Of a stretch of 64,000 nucleotides of DNA, positions 53,276-64,000 are shown one piece after another. Position numbers and translations under genes: made by a program. Where the stretch lies: the NCBI RefSeq assembly GCF_035083965.1, contig NC_089739.1:5648198-5712197 (forward strand). Reading direction: 5' to 3'. How positions within the stretch are numbered: position 1 is the first letter of the stretch; every line of letters begins with the position of its first letter. Below the pieces are notes generated by a model, which saw only the letters and a list, made by a program, of their open reading frames with translations, did no database searches and was not told where the DNA came from. Source of the DNA: Branchiostoma lanceolatum (lineage: Eukaryota > Chordata > Leptocardii > Amphioxiformes > Branchiostomatidae).

Positions 53276-56200
53276 ATGTCGGAAAAGGACGGAGATCTCG
53301 GGAGACCGACGGAGGACGGGCTGCCGTCGCCGATAGACTACCCAGCCGCCGAGGGAACCGCAGAAATGGTCGCGACTCCAGAGGCTGATGCTGCCGGTGG
53401 GTGAAACGCCCCCCCCCCCTCTTTTTTACTAGCAATTTAGCTTTTGGGCTGTTCCAAAAACATAATTTAGCAAGGGGAGGGGGGAGATGACACCCCCTCT
53501 GTCCTGCTGCCATGATACTTCACCTTCACCCTCACCCCCATGCGCAAGTGTCCAGTCCGGTGTTACAACCCCCCACCTCATTTATTGAATTATTTTTTGG
53601 CAACATAATTTCTGTCATTCTGTGTTCCTATAAATCATTATCATACTCGTAGTATACATGTAGTGAACATTGTATTTTATTTATAACAGAAGATGACTGT
53701 AAAACATTATCAACATGATGATTCAAGATAACCAGTACAAGTGTATCTAGTATTCAACACGTTTTTTTTATTCATTACCAGATTCAGAGAACCTGATCAC
53801 GGGACCGCGTATGCTCAGCCTCATGTCTACGTCCAGCACTCCGGACAACGAACAAGCGCCGCTGAAGAACTACACGGGGAAGGACCCGCCGTTTACGTGC
53901 AGTCCCAGCCAGGGACTCACCATTATCATCGCGGGGTGGGTCAGCCTGGCCGTGGTGATCACGGTCGCGCTGATCATACAAATCTACGTCGGACCTCCGC
54001 AGGTGATCCACTTTTGATCAGTGAACAATTTTCTATTTCATTAACTAGAGTGCATCTCAGATCTACAGATCTGTTCGTCAGATATCCCTGGCCACAAACA
54101 TTAAAAAAATACAATCAGGGAAAAAAAAAACAAGTATCTACAAATAACCGTTACGTTAATAATGAATCTTTAGACTTTCGCAGGAGTTTTGTTTTTCTAG
54201 TTTATGTAATTTACCTCTCTGCCCCAAATTCACAACACAGGAGATATATCTCCTCTAGTGTATGTCTCACTCTGCTGTACTACAGGATTGATTCAACCTT
54301 GAATTTAAATTTGAAAACATGTCCTTGTGAGATGATTAACAACATACAGATTAGAAAGTGAGAAAACCTCCTTTTCCCCTCTTGCCGCAAAATAAGATTT
54401 AATTATCACAAAAGTATGAATTTACAGTGCTACAGATCATAATTTCAGATTGGTATTTTGGAGTGGGCCAATTTTGTAGGGGGTGATTTCATGATCAGGA
54501 TGACACAATTTTGCACAGGTATGAGTTTTGAATAGGGTCCATTGTTTTGCATTGCAATGAATGTGAGTGACATATTCTGCATTTGCTCGCAAATGTTGGC
54601 TTTTTGTTTTGGCAACAAAAAATTATGCTTCATTTTATCCAAGCTTGAATTGTTTGTAAGTTATGAAAAATTAGTTTGTGGGGAATTGTACAAACAGCCG
54701 TAATTTTTGTTTGTACCTTTGTTGATTTGTTTATCATTATTGTTTGTTGTAGGTTGTGCCCCATGGGGCCGTGGTGTCAGATGCAGCGCTCTGCTCCGAT
54801 ATCGGAACGGACATCCTGAAGAGCGAGGGATCAGCGGTGGACGCCGCCATTGCGACCGTTCTGTGCCAGGGGGTCGTCAACCCACAAGTGTCTGGGATCG
54901 GAGGGTATGTCGTTTGTATCTTTGTCTTCTTTGCCTCAGTGTACGAATTTTTTATTTTCAGTGGGTCTGGATGTTTGTGTTCTTCTGTGTTTGTAACTAT
55001 TTGTCAGTAGACTGTCAGGAGTTAGTGGGAAGACTGAATAAAAAGACTCTTTTTAGTTTTACACAACCAAGTGATTTAGTCAACCGATGTTTAGGTGACC
55101 ATCTGTCCCTGTCATCAAGAAGGCAATTCTGACTGGTTCACATATTGCACTGCAGCACAGGTGTCACTACTCTTAGATGAGTTCCCAAAATGCAAAGTAC
55201 ATATATATATACACTGTTACAGGGAACAGCATCCACAATGCGGTCCCAAACGTACAGGAGTGTAACACATTCACTGCTATCAAGCAATAAACAATGTAAA
55301 GATTAACCTCTACTTCTTAAGAATGCGGTCCCAAATGTTACTTAGTCTATATCATCCTCTTCACGGTTCATGACTGTGGAAGATTGTGTCACCACATTAA
55401 TATAATTATAAAGGTCAGATTTGCAAAACATACAGAAACCACTACCAGTGGACTAGCTCCCTGCTGTAGTGCTTGCACAACTGTGTGACCCAAGGGCTAT
55501 CATAATGGTAACAGTGATAGGCACTGGACCACCGAAAGGTTTGTAAAGGATTATAACTGAACACTTTCGCCGACATTACTATCATTGTATATCATTGTTT
55601 GTTTCAGTGGTGGATTCATGGTCGTACGACTGAGGGACAAGAGTGCTGCCGTTATCGACTTCAGAGAAACCGCGCCGTCTGCGGCCACCAGAGACATGTT
55701 CCGCAACAAGCTCAGTCAAGTCAACGTGGTATGGGACTCTCCTCTGGCCTCTCCAAGTTCTCATTCATTTATTAATTTGTTCGTTCCTTCATTCATCATT
55801 CATTCATTCATTCATTTCCATTCAATCATTAATTTGTTCCTTTATTTTTTAGTATACATAATGTGTATACATAATGTGTTTTCAGGTATCGTGCCAAAAT
55901 TATACTTTGAAGACCGCTAAGAATTTAAATTTGAGTATTGAATACCTTTTCCCTCCTTTCACAGGATGGCCTGGCCGTAGCAGTTCCTAGTCAGTTACGA
56001 GGGTTAGAGCTTGCACATAAGATGTACGGAAAGTAAGTATGGCACTTTGTTCAAAGTTCAATCTCTAATCAGTAGGTGAGAGGAATCAAGGAATACACTG
56101 GGACTGTGATCAAAGCTGTGTTGGTCGATTCTTGTGTTCTCATGCCATATGAAGACATTATCAAAATGTTCGAAGAGGAATTCTTTTGTATCTTAACCAG

Positions 56201-59200
56201 AAAGAAGTATGTAGGAGACTTTAAGCAGAGCTTAGGAACTAAGCCTTACCAGTGAATGTCCATGTTTTTTCCTTCTCTCTCACCTAACACTACTGGTTTT
56301 CAAAACTGCATCATCTGGAAAGTAATTATCACAATGAATTGTGTTCTTGTGAACATTCATTAAACTATAAAGGCTTCATACTTCATAGCTATTTCCAGAA
56401 ATTAATGAATTGCGCCCCTTGTGTCTAGGAGAGGCCGGGAACTTATTGAACACACCCTTGACATGTGTTTAGTTTTGCGTCATTCCTAACTTATGTTTCT
56501 TTAACCCTCAGATTACCGTGGTCCCAGTTGATCAGTCCTGTGGCAGAACTAGCCAGAGACGGGTTTGCAGTAACGGATGAGTTGGGTAGGTGGCGCTTCT
56601 TAGAATTTCATGTTACCCATTTTGTGTTACATTTTCCAAAACAAAAGCAAGATGATATTCTTATTTATGTCATACTTGGGCCGTGACAAACTCTATAATG
56701 TTATGAGTGTTCCAAACATGTCTGTATTTTCTGGTATCACACACTCAGGTTTCTACTTGTATCACACAGGCTTCCATCAAATAGTTTGCATTTGCTGCGT
56801 GTAGTACTGTCTAAAATTTCAATACCGGACTTAAACGCTGGAATTGTGGAATTGAATGTTCTTACAATGTTTTGTTTGAACACACCAAATTTTCTAAACT
56901 TCTGGTGCAATTTGCATTGAAATGACTCGTGTGTTTTCTCGGATGGATAAAACATTCAGGTGATACGGAATATGCTGACAGTGTGTATATATGTTGCACA
57001 AAATTGTCACTAAAACTGACAAAAATATTATTAAAATTCTGACATTTTTTCTACAGCGGATGCCCTGTCATCCATTGGTATTGACAGCATGTCTGGCGAC
57101 TTTAAGAAAGTCTTCGCGCCCAACGATAGACTGTTCACTGCGGGACAGAAGATGACGCGGTCTGATCTGGCAGACACTCTCGAACAGATTGCAGAGAACG
57201 GGGCAGACGCCTTCTACTCTGGACCAATAGCAGAGAGTGTTGCAACAGCTGTAAGGACTCAGATTATATATGCCTTCTTTTCATTGGTTCTCAAACCAAA
57301 AAAGAACCCTGACATTTCTTGACCCCAAATTTGTTGACTGATTTGTTTTTAGAATTAGAGTTATGAAAACAAATTTAAAAATGCCCATTATTCCTAAAAA
57401 GGCAACAAATTTACTTAATTTACCTAAATTCTGTGAAAGCTTTGTTAAGGTACTATGAAGTAAACCAAATCTTAAGATATGGAGTTCCAGTGTAAAAATT
57501 TGAAAATTGAACTTGTAAGAATTTGAAAATTCAAATTATGACCGTTATTTACTGGTCCATCCTGACAGAATTTACTGTATTTTTAGGCACATAACACAGG
57601 AGGCATCATCACTGCTCAGGACCTTACAGACTACCAGGCTTTGCTGAAACCAACACTCAACACCACCTACAAATGTGGGTATCATCAGCACCTTTTATAC
57701 TACTCTACTTTATGCATGATCTTCTGCTTTTGAAAATGTTTTAAAACAATCCAGAAAACTTCTTTCATATCAAGTAGATTGACTTTATTTTAACATAAAA
57801 CATGAAACAGTAATCATGTTTTTCTAGGTGATCAGTTTTTAACAAAAAGTAGTGATGAAAAATTATGTAGCATTCTATACTGTATTAATCACAAGTCAAA
57901 GACAATACCTCCTTGTGAATACCTACTTTGCGACTGTGTACACAGAGGCAAAGATATTGATGTTATCAATAACAATTCTCCGTTACAGCGTCCTATATCC
58001 TGACTGCCCCGGCGCCATCGGGTGGACCCAGCCTTCTGTCTATACTGAACATAATGGAGGGATACAACCTCACCGACAAAGACTCAACTAAGGCGGTCAC
58101 TTACCAACGATTGGTGGAGGTAGGGACAGATCAGTAGAGGTCATGGGGGAAGGGGAAGGTTGGGGATAGGCCATTAGTGTTCATGGAGGGAGGAGAGACA
58201 GTTTTTTGTCAATACTTAACATTTTGGAGAGTTATAACTTAACAAAGAAGCAACAAAAAGCTGTCACGAGTACCAATGACTGGTGGCGGTAGGGACAGAT
58301 CAGTAGAGGTCATGGGGAGGGGAAAGTTTGGGGCTGGGCCATTGTAGATCATAGAGGGAGGGGACAATTTTCTGTCCATGCAAAACTTTGTGGATGGCTA
58401 TAACCTTACCGAAAAAGAGGCAAAAAAGGCTGTGACTTTTGAAGGACTGGTGAAGGTACAATGTATCTGAATGTATCTGTAACAGTTGTCATCGGCGTTT
58501 GGTTCAGTGTTTTTAAAGTGTCAGTCTTGAGTTACTATAATAGTTATGTCCTGAAAGAACTATTCTAACTGCAAAACACATTGTTTCTAACACAACGATG
58601 CCTGTGATGGGCAGGTGCAAGAAACATGTTTTAAATATTCTGTTTCATAACTTCATCATCATCATTACTTACAGGCCTTCAAGTTTGGTTATGCCCAGCA
58701 CACAACACTGGGAGACCCTGACAAGGCACCTAATGTGACAGAGATAGTGGCCAGGATCATCAGGTAAGGCAATTTAACCCAGTGAGTTCCTAAGAGTAGG
58801 AATCCATCCGGTATGAATGGAAAAATCATCAAATTTTTTGTAATTTAAAGGTAAGCCTTTACTAAAACGGTTGGACCTCAGACTGAGGACCAAACACGAC
58901 ACTTTTTTACTAGCTTAGTGTTTGCAATGTGGCTTCACTACGGTTCGCGTGTTTAGCCAAGCACACCTACTCTTCTCAATAAGTGTGTTGGGCTCTTTTA
59001 CGTGCAGAGGCGTATGCCTAAAGCTCCCTCATACACGGGGTTACCGGCTTTACGTCACCATCCGAAATGACAAATGCAATCCTTTCTGACATGTCCAAGC
59101 TGGCCCGACCCGAGAATTAAACTCCGGCCCACAGAGCCATGCCCAAGCAGGGGAGTTGTGTTACCCCTTGCAACTTTTTAATCACAAATTTAAGGCATTC

Positions 59201-61460
59201 AATTTGCATCTTTGAAAAAATAATCAAAAAAGCTGTTTCGGTTACAATTGTATTTACAGCAAAGTGGAGGCCAAGAAGTTACGCGGGAAAATCAACGACT
59301 CGCAGGCCTACACGTCGCCGGACCACTACGGACCGTTCTACACCCTCGGAGACGACAAGGGGGCGAGCCACGTGTCCGTCATCGGACCTGACCTGGACAT
59401 TGTGTCCGTTACCTCGTGAGTTTGCCTACTTCTAAATCTGTTCTGTTTTGTTCTGTTCTGTTCTGTTCTGTTTAGTAACTGTTGTACTTGGTCCTTTTCC
59501 ATTCCATTCTAATTCTATTCTATTCTTTTCTATTTTTTCCTGTTCTATTCTATTCCATTCTAATTCTAATTTAATTCTATTCTGTTCTATATTAGGTTGA
59601 TAAATTCTATTCTATTATATGTAGAAAGAACAGAGCAGAATAGAGTAGAACAAAGTACATGTAGTCCAGAATATTAGATAATCAAAGTATGGAATTTCTA
59701 GTCTTCCTAAAAGTCTACGATCTTGGATATCTAACTCTAAGGGATATTCCTGTCTACAAAATGTGATTCTTTGATTCTGTGTTTTCCAGGAGTCTTCATG
59801 ACCTCTTCGGGTCAGGGGTCATCACCTCTACAGGGATCATCCTGAATGGTCACATGGCCGACTTCTCCATACCAGGGCAGGCTTCTCAGACCGGGGCACC
59901 CAACCCTGTGAGTCAGGCAGCCATCTTGAACTTGGGGACTTAGTTCATCTAGAAACATTGAACCATCATTTTTAACTTTTTTCATGCACCTTTCTTTTCA
60001 GAGCTGCTACGTCACAATCCTACATTCTGACATTCCATCTACAGTCAACTAACAGCAATGTATAAGCATTCATGTACATGAACACTTCCTGTAAAAGTAA
60101 ATGTAAAGTTTTTTTACCAGTCGAGAGTTTTTGCAAGACTTACATGTCAACGCATTGTACAGCTTTCAAACTATAGACCCAAACACAAAATGCTGGAACT
60201 GATTAAAAAGGTACATGAAAAACCTTTCAGAAAGGGCATCCACCATCTTGAATTTGGAAGTTTCAGTAATAAAGTGGCTGAACTTGAGCTCCATGTATAT
60301 GTATACACAAATTGTAAAAAATGTGATGAATTTCAAAAAAAAAAAAGAATGTTTAACACTTTAAACAGCAGCTCTATTTTCTAACTTAACATAAAGTTTT
60401 GATTTCTGAACCCCGAGACTAATTTCATCTTCTTACAGGAGAACTATATCGTGCCAGGGAAGCGCCCGCTGTCGTGGCTGAGCCCCACGATCGTGGTGCC
60501 GATGGCGAACCCGTGTGGGAAACACCTGGCGCTCGGAGCCTCCAGCGGGACCGCCACGTTGTCGGGCGTCGCTCAGGTGGTTCTGAACATCCTGGCATTT
60601 GGGAAGGAGCTGGAAATCAGCGTGGAGGGACCCAGGCTACACAACCAGCTCCAGCCAGACGAGACACGCGCTGAAGGTACTTTGACCTTTCACCTACGAC
60701 CCAAGTCAGCGTTCTGACCAGTTTTTCCACAGTGTACAGGACTCTTGTAGCAAGGTACAGAAGGCCAACTTTGCTTGGCATAAGAAACACATGGAGTGCC
60801 AATTAGACCATAGTAGAGGGTGCTTCAGGCTAACGCATTTTCATCCTTCCCCAGAAAATTTTAGAATTCTTAACCAAAGACGCTTTGTCCTGCATTTTGA
60901 GGGACAAACGTTGTGAAGTAAAGTTTTCCATTTGCTTTTCCGAAATGTTAATTTTTTCTTGTTTATGGAGGGTCACAAGGTTCAGCCCAGAATGAAACAC
61001 CCCTACCCTGGTTAAAAGACAGCTTGGGGGCCGGTCCTAGCCTCTACCAGACTCCATAGGTTGCTGTAAAATATCAGAAATTGGTCAGGCTTGGAAGTAC
61101 AGTGGTCCTATGGTTCTACCAAATCACAGCATAGGAGCCCTAAATCTAGAACACTGCTTAGTACAAAAATATCTCGTCTGACTTTCATCTTTCACCCAAA
61201 TTTGTCCAGAAAAACATTAAGGGAAAGAAAAAATAGGATTCGTTCAATATCTTGCACCATTTAGAATAAACTTGAAACCTGTTGTTTCTGTTGCAGCTGG
61301 CTTCAATGCTGCAATTCTGAGTCAGCTGGCAACATGGAAACAGAATGTGATTCGTGACCAGGAAGCGCTGAACGTCGTACAAGCGGCGTACCGCGTGAAA
61401 GATGCCATCACCGGACAGGCCGACACGCGGGAAAAGGGAGGCAAGGCAAGCATCTTTTAA
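53276..61460 (+). CDS. GGT7-like: Gamma-glutamyltransferase 7-like protein (GGT7 family), probably catalytically altered
   Basis: Fourteen coding exons join in phase with GT-AG ends: 53,276-53,396; 53,782-54,002; 54,753-54,904; 55,608-55,728; 55,965-56,032; 56,512-56,585; 57,057-57,250; 57,587-57,674; 57,989-58,119; 58,675-58,763; 59,260-59,415; 59,790-59,907; 60,439-60,676; 61,297-61,460. The product is 644 residues (human GGT7 is 662). Residues 1-85 are cytoplasmic and Pro/Ser-rich, 86-109 form one membrane-spanning signal anchor, and the rest is the extracellular GGT fold. Family landmarks: VDAAIA (143-148), the substrate-binding Arg184 in DFRETAP, KVEAKKLRG and INDSQA (shared with GGT7), Asp496 and PRLHNQL. 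At the position of the autoprocessing nucleophile Thr (Thr381 in human GGT1) there is Ala455, with Ser456 next to it; the second Ser of PLSS is Trp524 and the Gly-Gly pair near the end is Ser547-Gly548. Glutathione hydrolysis and self-cleavage are therefore doubtful. Orthology to GGT7 is strong. Confidence 0.95.
55755..55850. repeat. (ATTC)n microsatellite in GGT7 intron 4
   Basis: An imperfect run of cattcattcattcattc lies just after exon 4 of the GGT7-like gene, beginning about 30 bp beyond the donor. It is simple-sequence DNA. Confidence 0.85.
58203..58455 (+). pseudogene. Two tandem partial copies of GGT7 exon 9 in intron 9
   Basis: The 3' part of exon 9 and about 80 bp of the following intron are repeated twice more. 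The donor-equivalent positions are at 58,120 (true exon), 58,289 and 58,456, so the unit is about 168 bp. Copy 2 (about 58,203-58,288) is frameshifted by a net loss of one base, but keeps a gtaggg donor. Copy 3 (about 58,375-58,455) keeps an open frame: its peptide has FVDGYNLTEKEAKKAVTF against IMEGYNLTDKDSTKAVTY in the real exon, and it ends at a gtacaa donor. With the acceptor-like ttgtag before 58,348 it would make a 108-bp exon, phase 0 on both sides. The polypyrimidine tract there is poor, so inclusion in mRNA is doubtful. Confidence 0.75.
58850..59150 (-). mobile_element. tRNA-derived SINE (minus strand) in GGT7 intron 10
   Basis: Read on the minus strand from about 59,150, a head with gcatggctctgtgggccgg and gagtttaattctcggg (B-box-like) precedes a body that matches the repeat at 47,540-47,785. 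It lies between exons 10 and 11 of the GGT7-like gene, antisense to it. Confidence 0.65.
59430..59620. repeat. (TTCTG)n/(TTCTA)n microsatellite in GGT7 intron 11
   Basis: Pentanucleotide-type runs of ttctgttctgttctg pass into ttctattctattc with point changes, ending near 59,620. The pyrimidine-rich tract starts about 15 bp after the exon 11 donor. Confidence 0.88.
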
Positions 61461-64000
61461 CCAATGGCAGCAAAAAAAAGATAACCATGAAACGCTAGTC
61501 ACTTCAGAGTTCGTTTTTCAATTTTGTTGTTGTTGAAATACTGCAAGGTGGGTACATATTTCTATTACGGCATTTTTGTACAAGGAAAGTTTTGTGTAAC
61601 TTCATTTTTTCAGGAAAAAAAATGAATACAAGGAGCTGAAAACTTAAGATAGAAACCAAATTATGTTAGGAATTGACCAATAGAAATCAGGACCAGTTTT
61701 AGATAGGAAAGACAAGGTGGTAGTTAGTTAGTGGTATTTAACTTACTGCAGTTATGGTCACTCCTGCTAGAGGGCCTCATTGCACCATTCCAAATTGGAG
61801 AACTTGAGAAAATCGCTGCTCACTATGGCCAGAATGTGCTCAAAGTTTGTATATTTCGGCAAAGGGTATTTATCGCTTTTAAGATAATATGTATATCTGG
61901 TCTAGCTTTAGTTCATCTATATATTTCAGCAGGGGTGCAATGGTATATTGGTGCAATATTAGAATGCAAAGTATCTGCATATAGATAACTGAATGGTCTA
62001 AATTATCAAATCTCTACGAGTTTAAGGTTTTGGTTGTACATGTATTTATTGAAACGTTTATAAATGTATATGGTGAAACAGACACTTTTTTAATTTTCAA
62101 AGACTATAAATATCAAACATTTTTTTGTGTACACATTCCATTCATTGAAAACTATAAGGCTGAGTGTGAGTTAGAATGAATAACAGCACCCAATTTTGAA
62201 TTACAGTTAAAAGTTTTAGAAAAGTTTAGTAAAAGTTGTGCATGTTGCTAGAGTTATGGCTAAGGTAAAGAAAGTAAATGCGACCATCCGATCGCATGTT
62301 TAAAAAACATTCTTGTTGTGCTGTTATTTCAACCCATTTACATATACCTGGTAGGTACAGGTATTAAAAGCCCCAGGGTGTCATAATTTTAGGACCTCCC
62401 CACGACGTTGCTCTCGATTACTCCCCAAGCAAGGCCGGCGCTGTGTTGGGAGTAGCCTGGAATCCATCCTATTCTAGCTCCGGTTTGCTCCTCTGGTCAC
62501 ATCCAAGCAGAACATGACTCTCCCGACTTTGATTTTTCAAAACTAGTATTCGGCTGGTGCAAATGACTTGTAAAGACTAGTAGGCAACCTTGCCAACTAA
62601 CTCCCAACCACAGATGATCTTGCTCACGACTAACTCCCAACCACGGTTTTGGACAAGGTCAGTAGGCCATGGTCAGCTATGTATATACTGTATGACAGTC
62701 ACTAGACTTTAAGCAGGTCAAACTCAAAGCAGTTATGATTGCTGGAGAAGAAGCTTTTTCCATAGCTAACAGCAACGTGTGACTTCTCTATGGGTCGTTT
62801 CTATAACCAAGCACACCGGGTCACTTCTACTAAGTAATGAAAAGTATCACGAACACAAACATTTATGTGAAGAATACAGGAATTGTACAGTTTTATTGTT
62901 CAAAATGGCTCCGTTTTTCCTACAACTATAATCTTGGCAGTTTTTCCCCAAACCGCATCGGACGGATCAAGGACATTATATATAGGACGGATCAAACTTT
63001 CTACAACATGACTTTCGCAAAGATCTCTCTACAGCTATTGCAAAATCCTTGTACAATACACTGAAATAAGTTAGGGACAATCATAGACTTAAGCCGCCAC
63101 ATACACATATACCGAGTCTAACACATTGAGGTTACTGGATGTATGAGTATTTTAGGATTGCATGTCCAGTCATGTAGACATGGCCCTACTATCATTATTG
63201 ACACAATCTGATGCATTCTTACTAACAAACAAGTAACAACACTAGTATACAAAGTGTATGGCACAAAATGTATCATTGATGAAGTATACCTCATTTACAT
63301 ATTTGTTATGTCTTATAGTGACTTCATTTGCATATCTGTGAAAATTGGATGACATATTGACATATTTCATAGTACATGTAACTACACACTAGCTTTTACA
63401 AGTGACCACATGGACGAACTAGGGGCTGTTCCAATAACATTTCGGGAGAGCAAAATGATTAACGGCACATGGAAAAGCCCTATTGACGGCTTTCTGGTCA
63501 CCAAATAATCCAGAAATGCCCCCCTTGAAATGTAATAGAACAGCTCAAATCTAGCTTTTAGCATCCATACAAAATGCACTAGTCAGATGGCTAGACCGGA
63601 AATCATATTTGAAACAAAAAAAGTTTGAAGAAAATTGATAAAGAAATAAACTTTGTTTCTATCATTTTTTTTCTATACACATAAAACATTCTCTTTTAAC
63701 AAAACAAAAAGAGGCGTCAATAAACAAAAAAATATGGCATGTTCCAAATACTGAATACATAATGTAATTATCTCCTTTTGGCAAAAACAGTAACTTATTC
63801 TAATTTACTGGACGGAAAATGTACTAAACAATGTAATATATATAAACTTTTCAGCTGACAAGAGAGTTAAAGTTTGGAAAAAAATCTCACCTAGAATTCG
63901 ACCACTGGAAAATCATCTCATGTAGATGTCTGATAACCCCAATTTCTCAATATCATTTATGGATTGTTTCAGTTATGAAATAAATTAGCGGGATGAATGT
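61461..64000. other. Downstream of GGT7: 3'UTR and non-coding DNA
   Basis: The first part is presumably 3'UTR, but I see no clear AATAAA near the stop codon. Candidate signals lie far downstream at about 63,645 and 63,719. Around 62,390-62,660 there is a repeat with paired phrases actaactcccaaccac. A fragment at about 62,760-62,850 (tgtgacttctctatgggtcg, aaccaagcacacc) resembles the SINE-like repeat at 47.5 and 58.9 kb. No further gene is supported. Confidence 0.45.

Overview
This window looks like nuclear DNA of an intron-rich animal. I infer an invertebrate deuterostome, most likely a lancelet (Branchiostoma-like). The basis is two unmistakable metazoan genes split by many GT-AG introns, a high load of short tRNA-derived SINEs, MITEs and LINE tails, and long-period tandem repeats. 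No bacterial operon, rRNA, intact tRNA or CRISPR array was seen. The species call is inference; no alignment was possible.

Layout. From 1 to about 20.2 kb the window is gene-poor and repeat-rich: a tandem array of about 160-bp units split by a piggyBac-like MITE, a second array at 5.7-6.6 kb, several SINEs, a minisatellite and two LINE remnants. A probable terminal coding exon of an unidentified minus-strand gene lies at 20.6-20.8 kb. From 21 to 38 kb the sequence is again non-coding, with two neighbouring tandem arrays (28.5-30.3 kb), a hammerhead-ribozyme-like motif at 30.5 kb, and two promoter-like CRE/ETS modules at 34.6 and 38.2 kb.

The gene-dense part is 38-61.5 kb. (1) A plus-strand gene, four coding exons from 40,901 to 45,825, encodes a 333-residue protein with an N-terminal Cys/His metal-binding module; I do not recognise its family. 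(2) A minus-strand gene, six coding exons from 52,433 to 49,737, is a SOSS complex subunit B (single-stranded DNA-binding protein, NABP1/NABP2 family). (3) Head-to-head with it, a plus-strand gene with 14 coding exons from 53,276 to 61,460 encodes a 644-residue GGT7-type gamma-glutamyltransferase with one N-terminal membrane segment. Every exon junction of the SOSS-B and GGT7 models was checked for GT-AG and reading phase. The start codons of the two genes are 842 bp apart, suggesting a shared divergent promoter.

Most notable points: the GGT7 protein has Ala where the family's autoprocessing/catalytic Thr should be; part of its exon 9 is present in three tandem copies, the third still in frame with a donor site; the piggyBac-like MITE has perfect TTAA target duplication and perfect 16-bp ends; and many of the window's tandem arrays share a nucleosome-scale period of roughly 145-200 bp.
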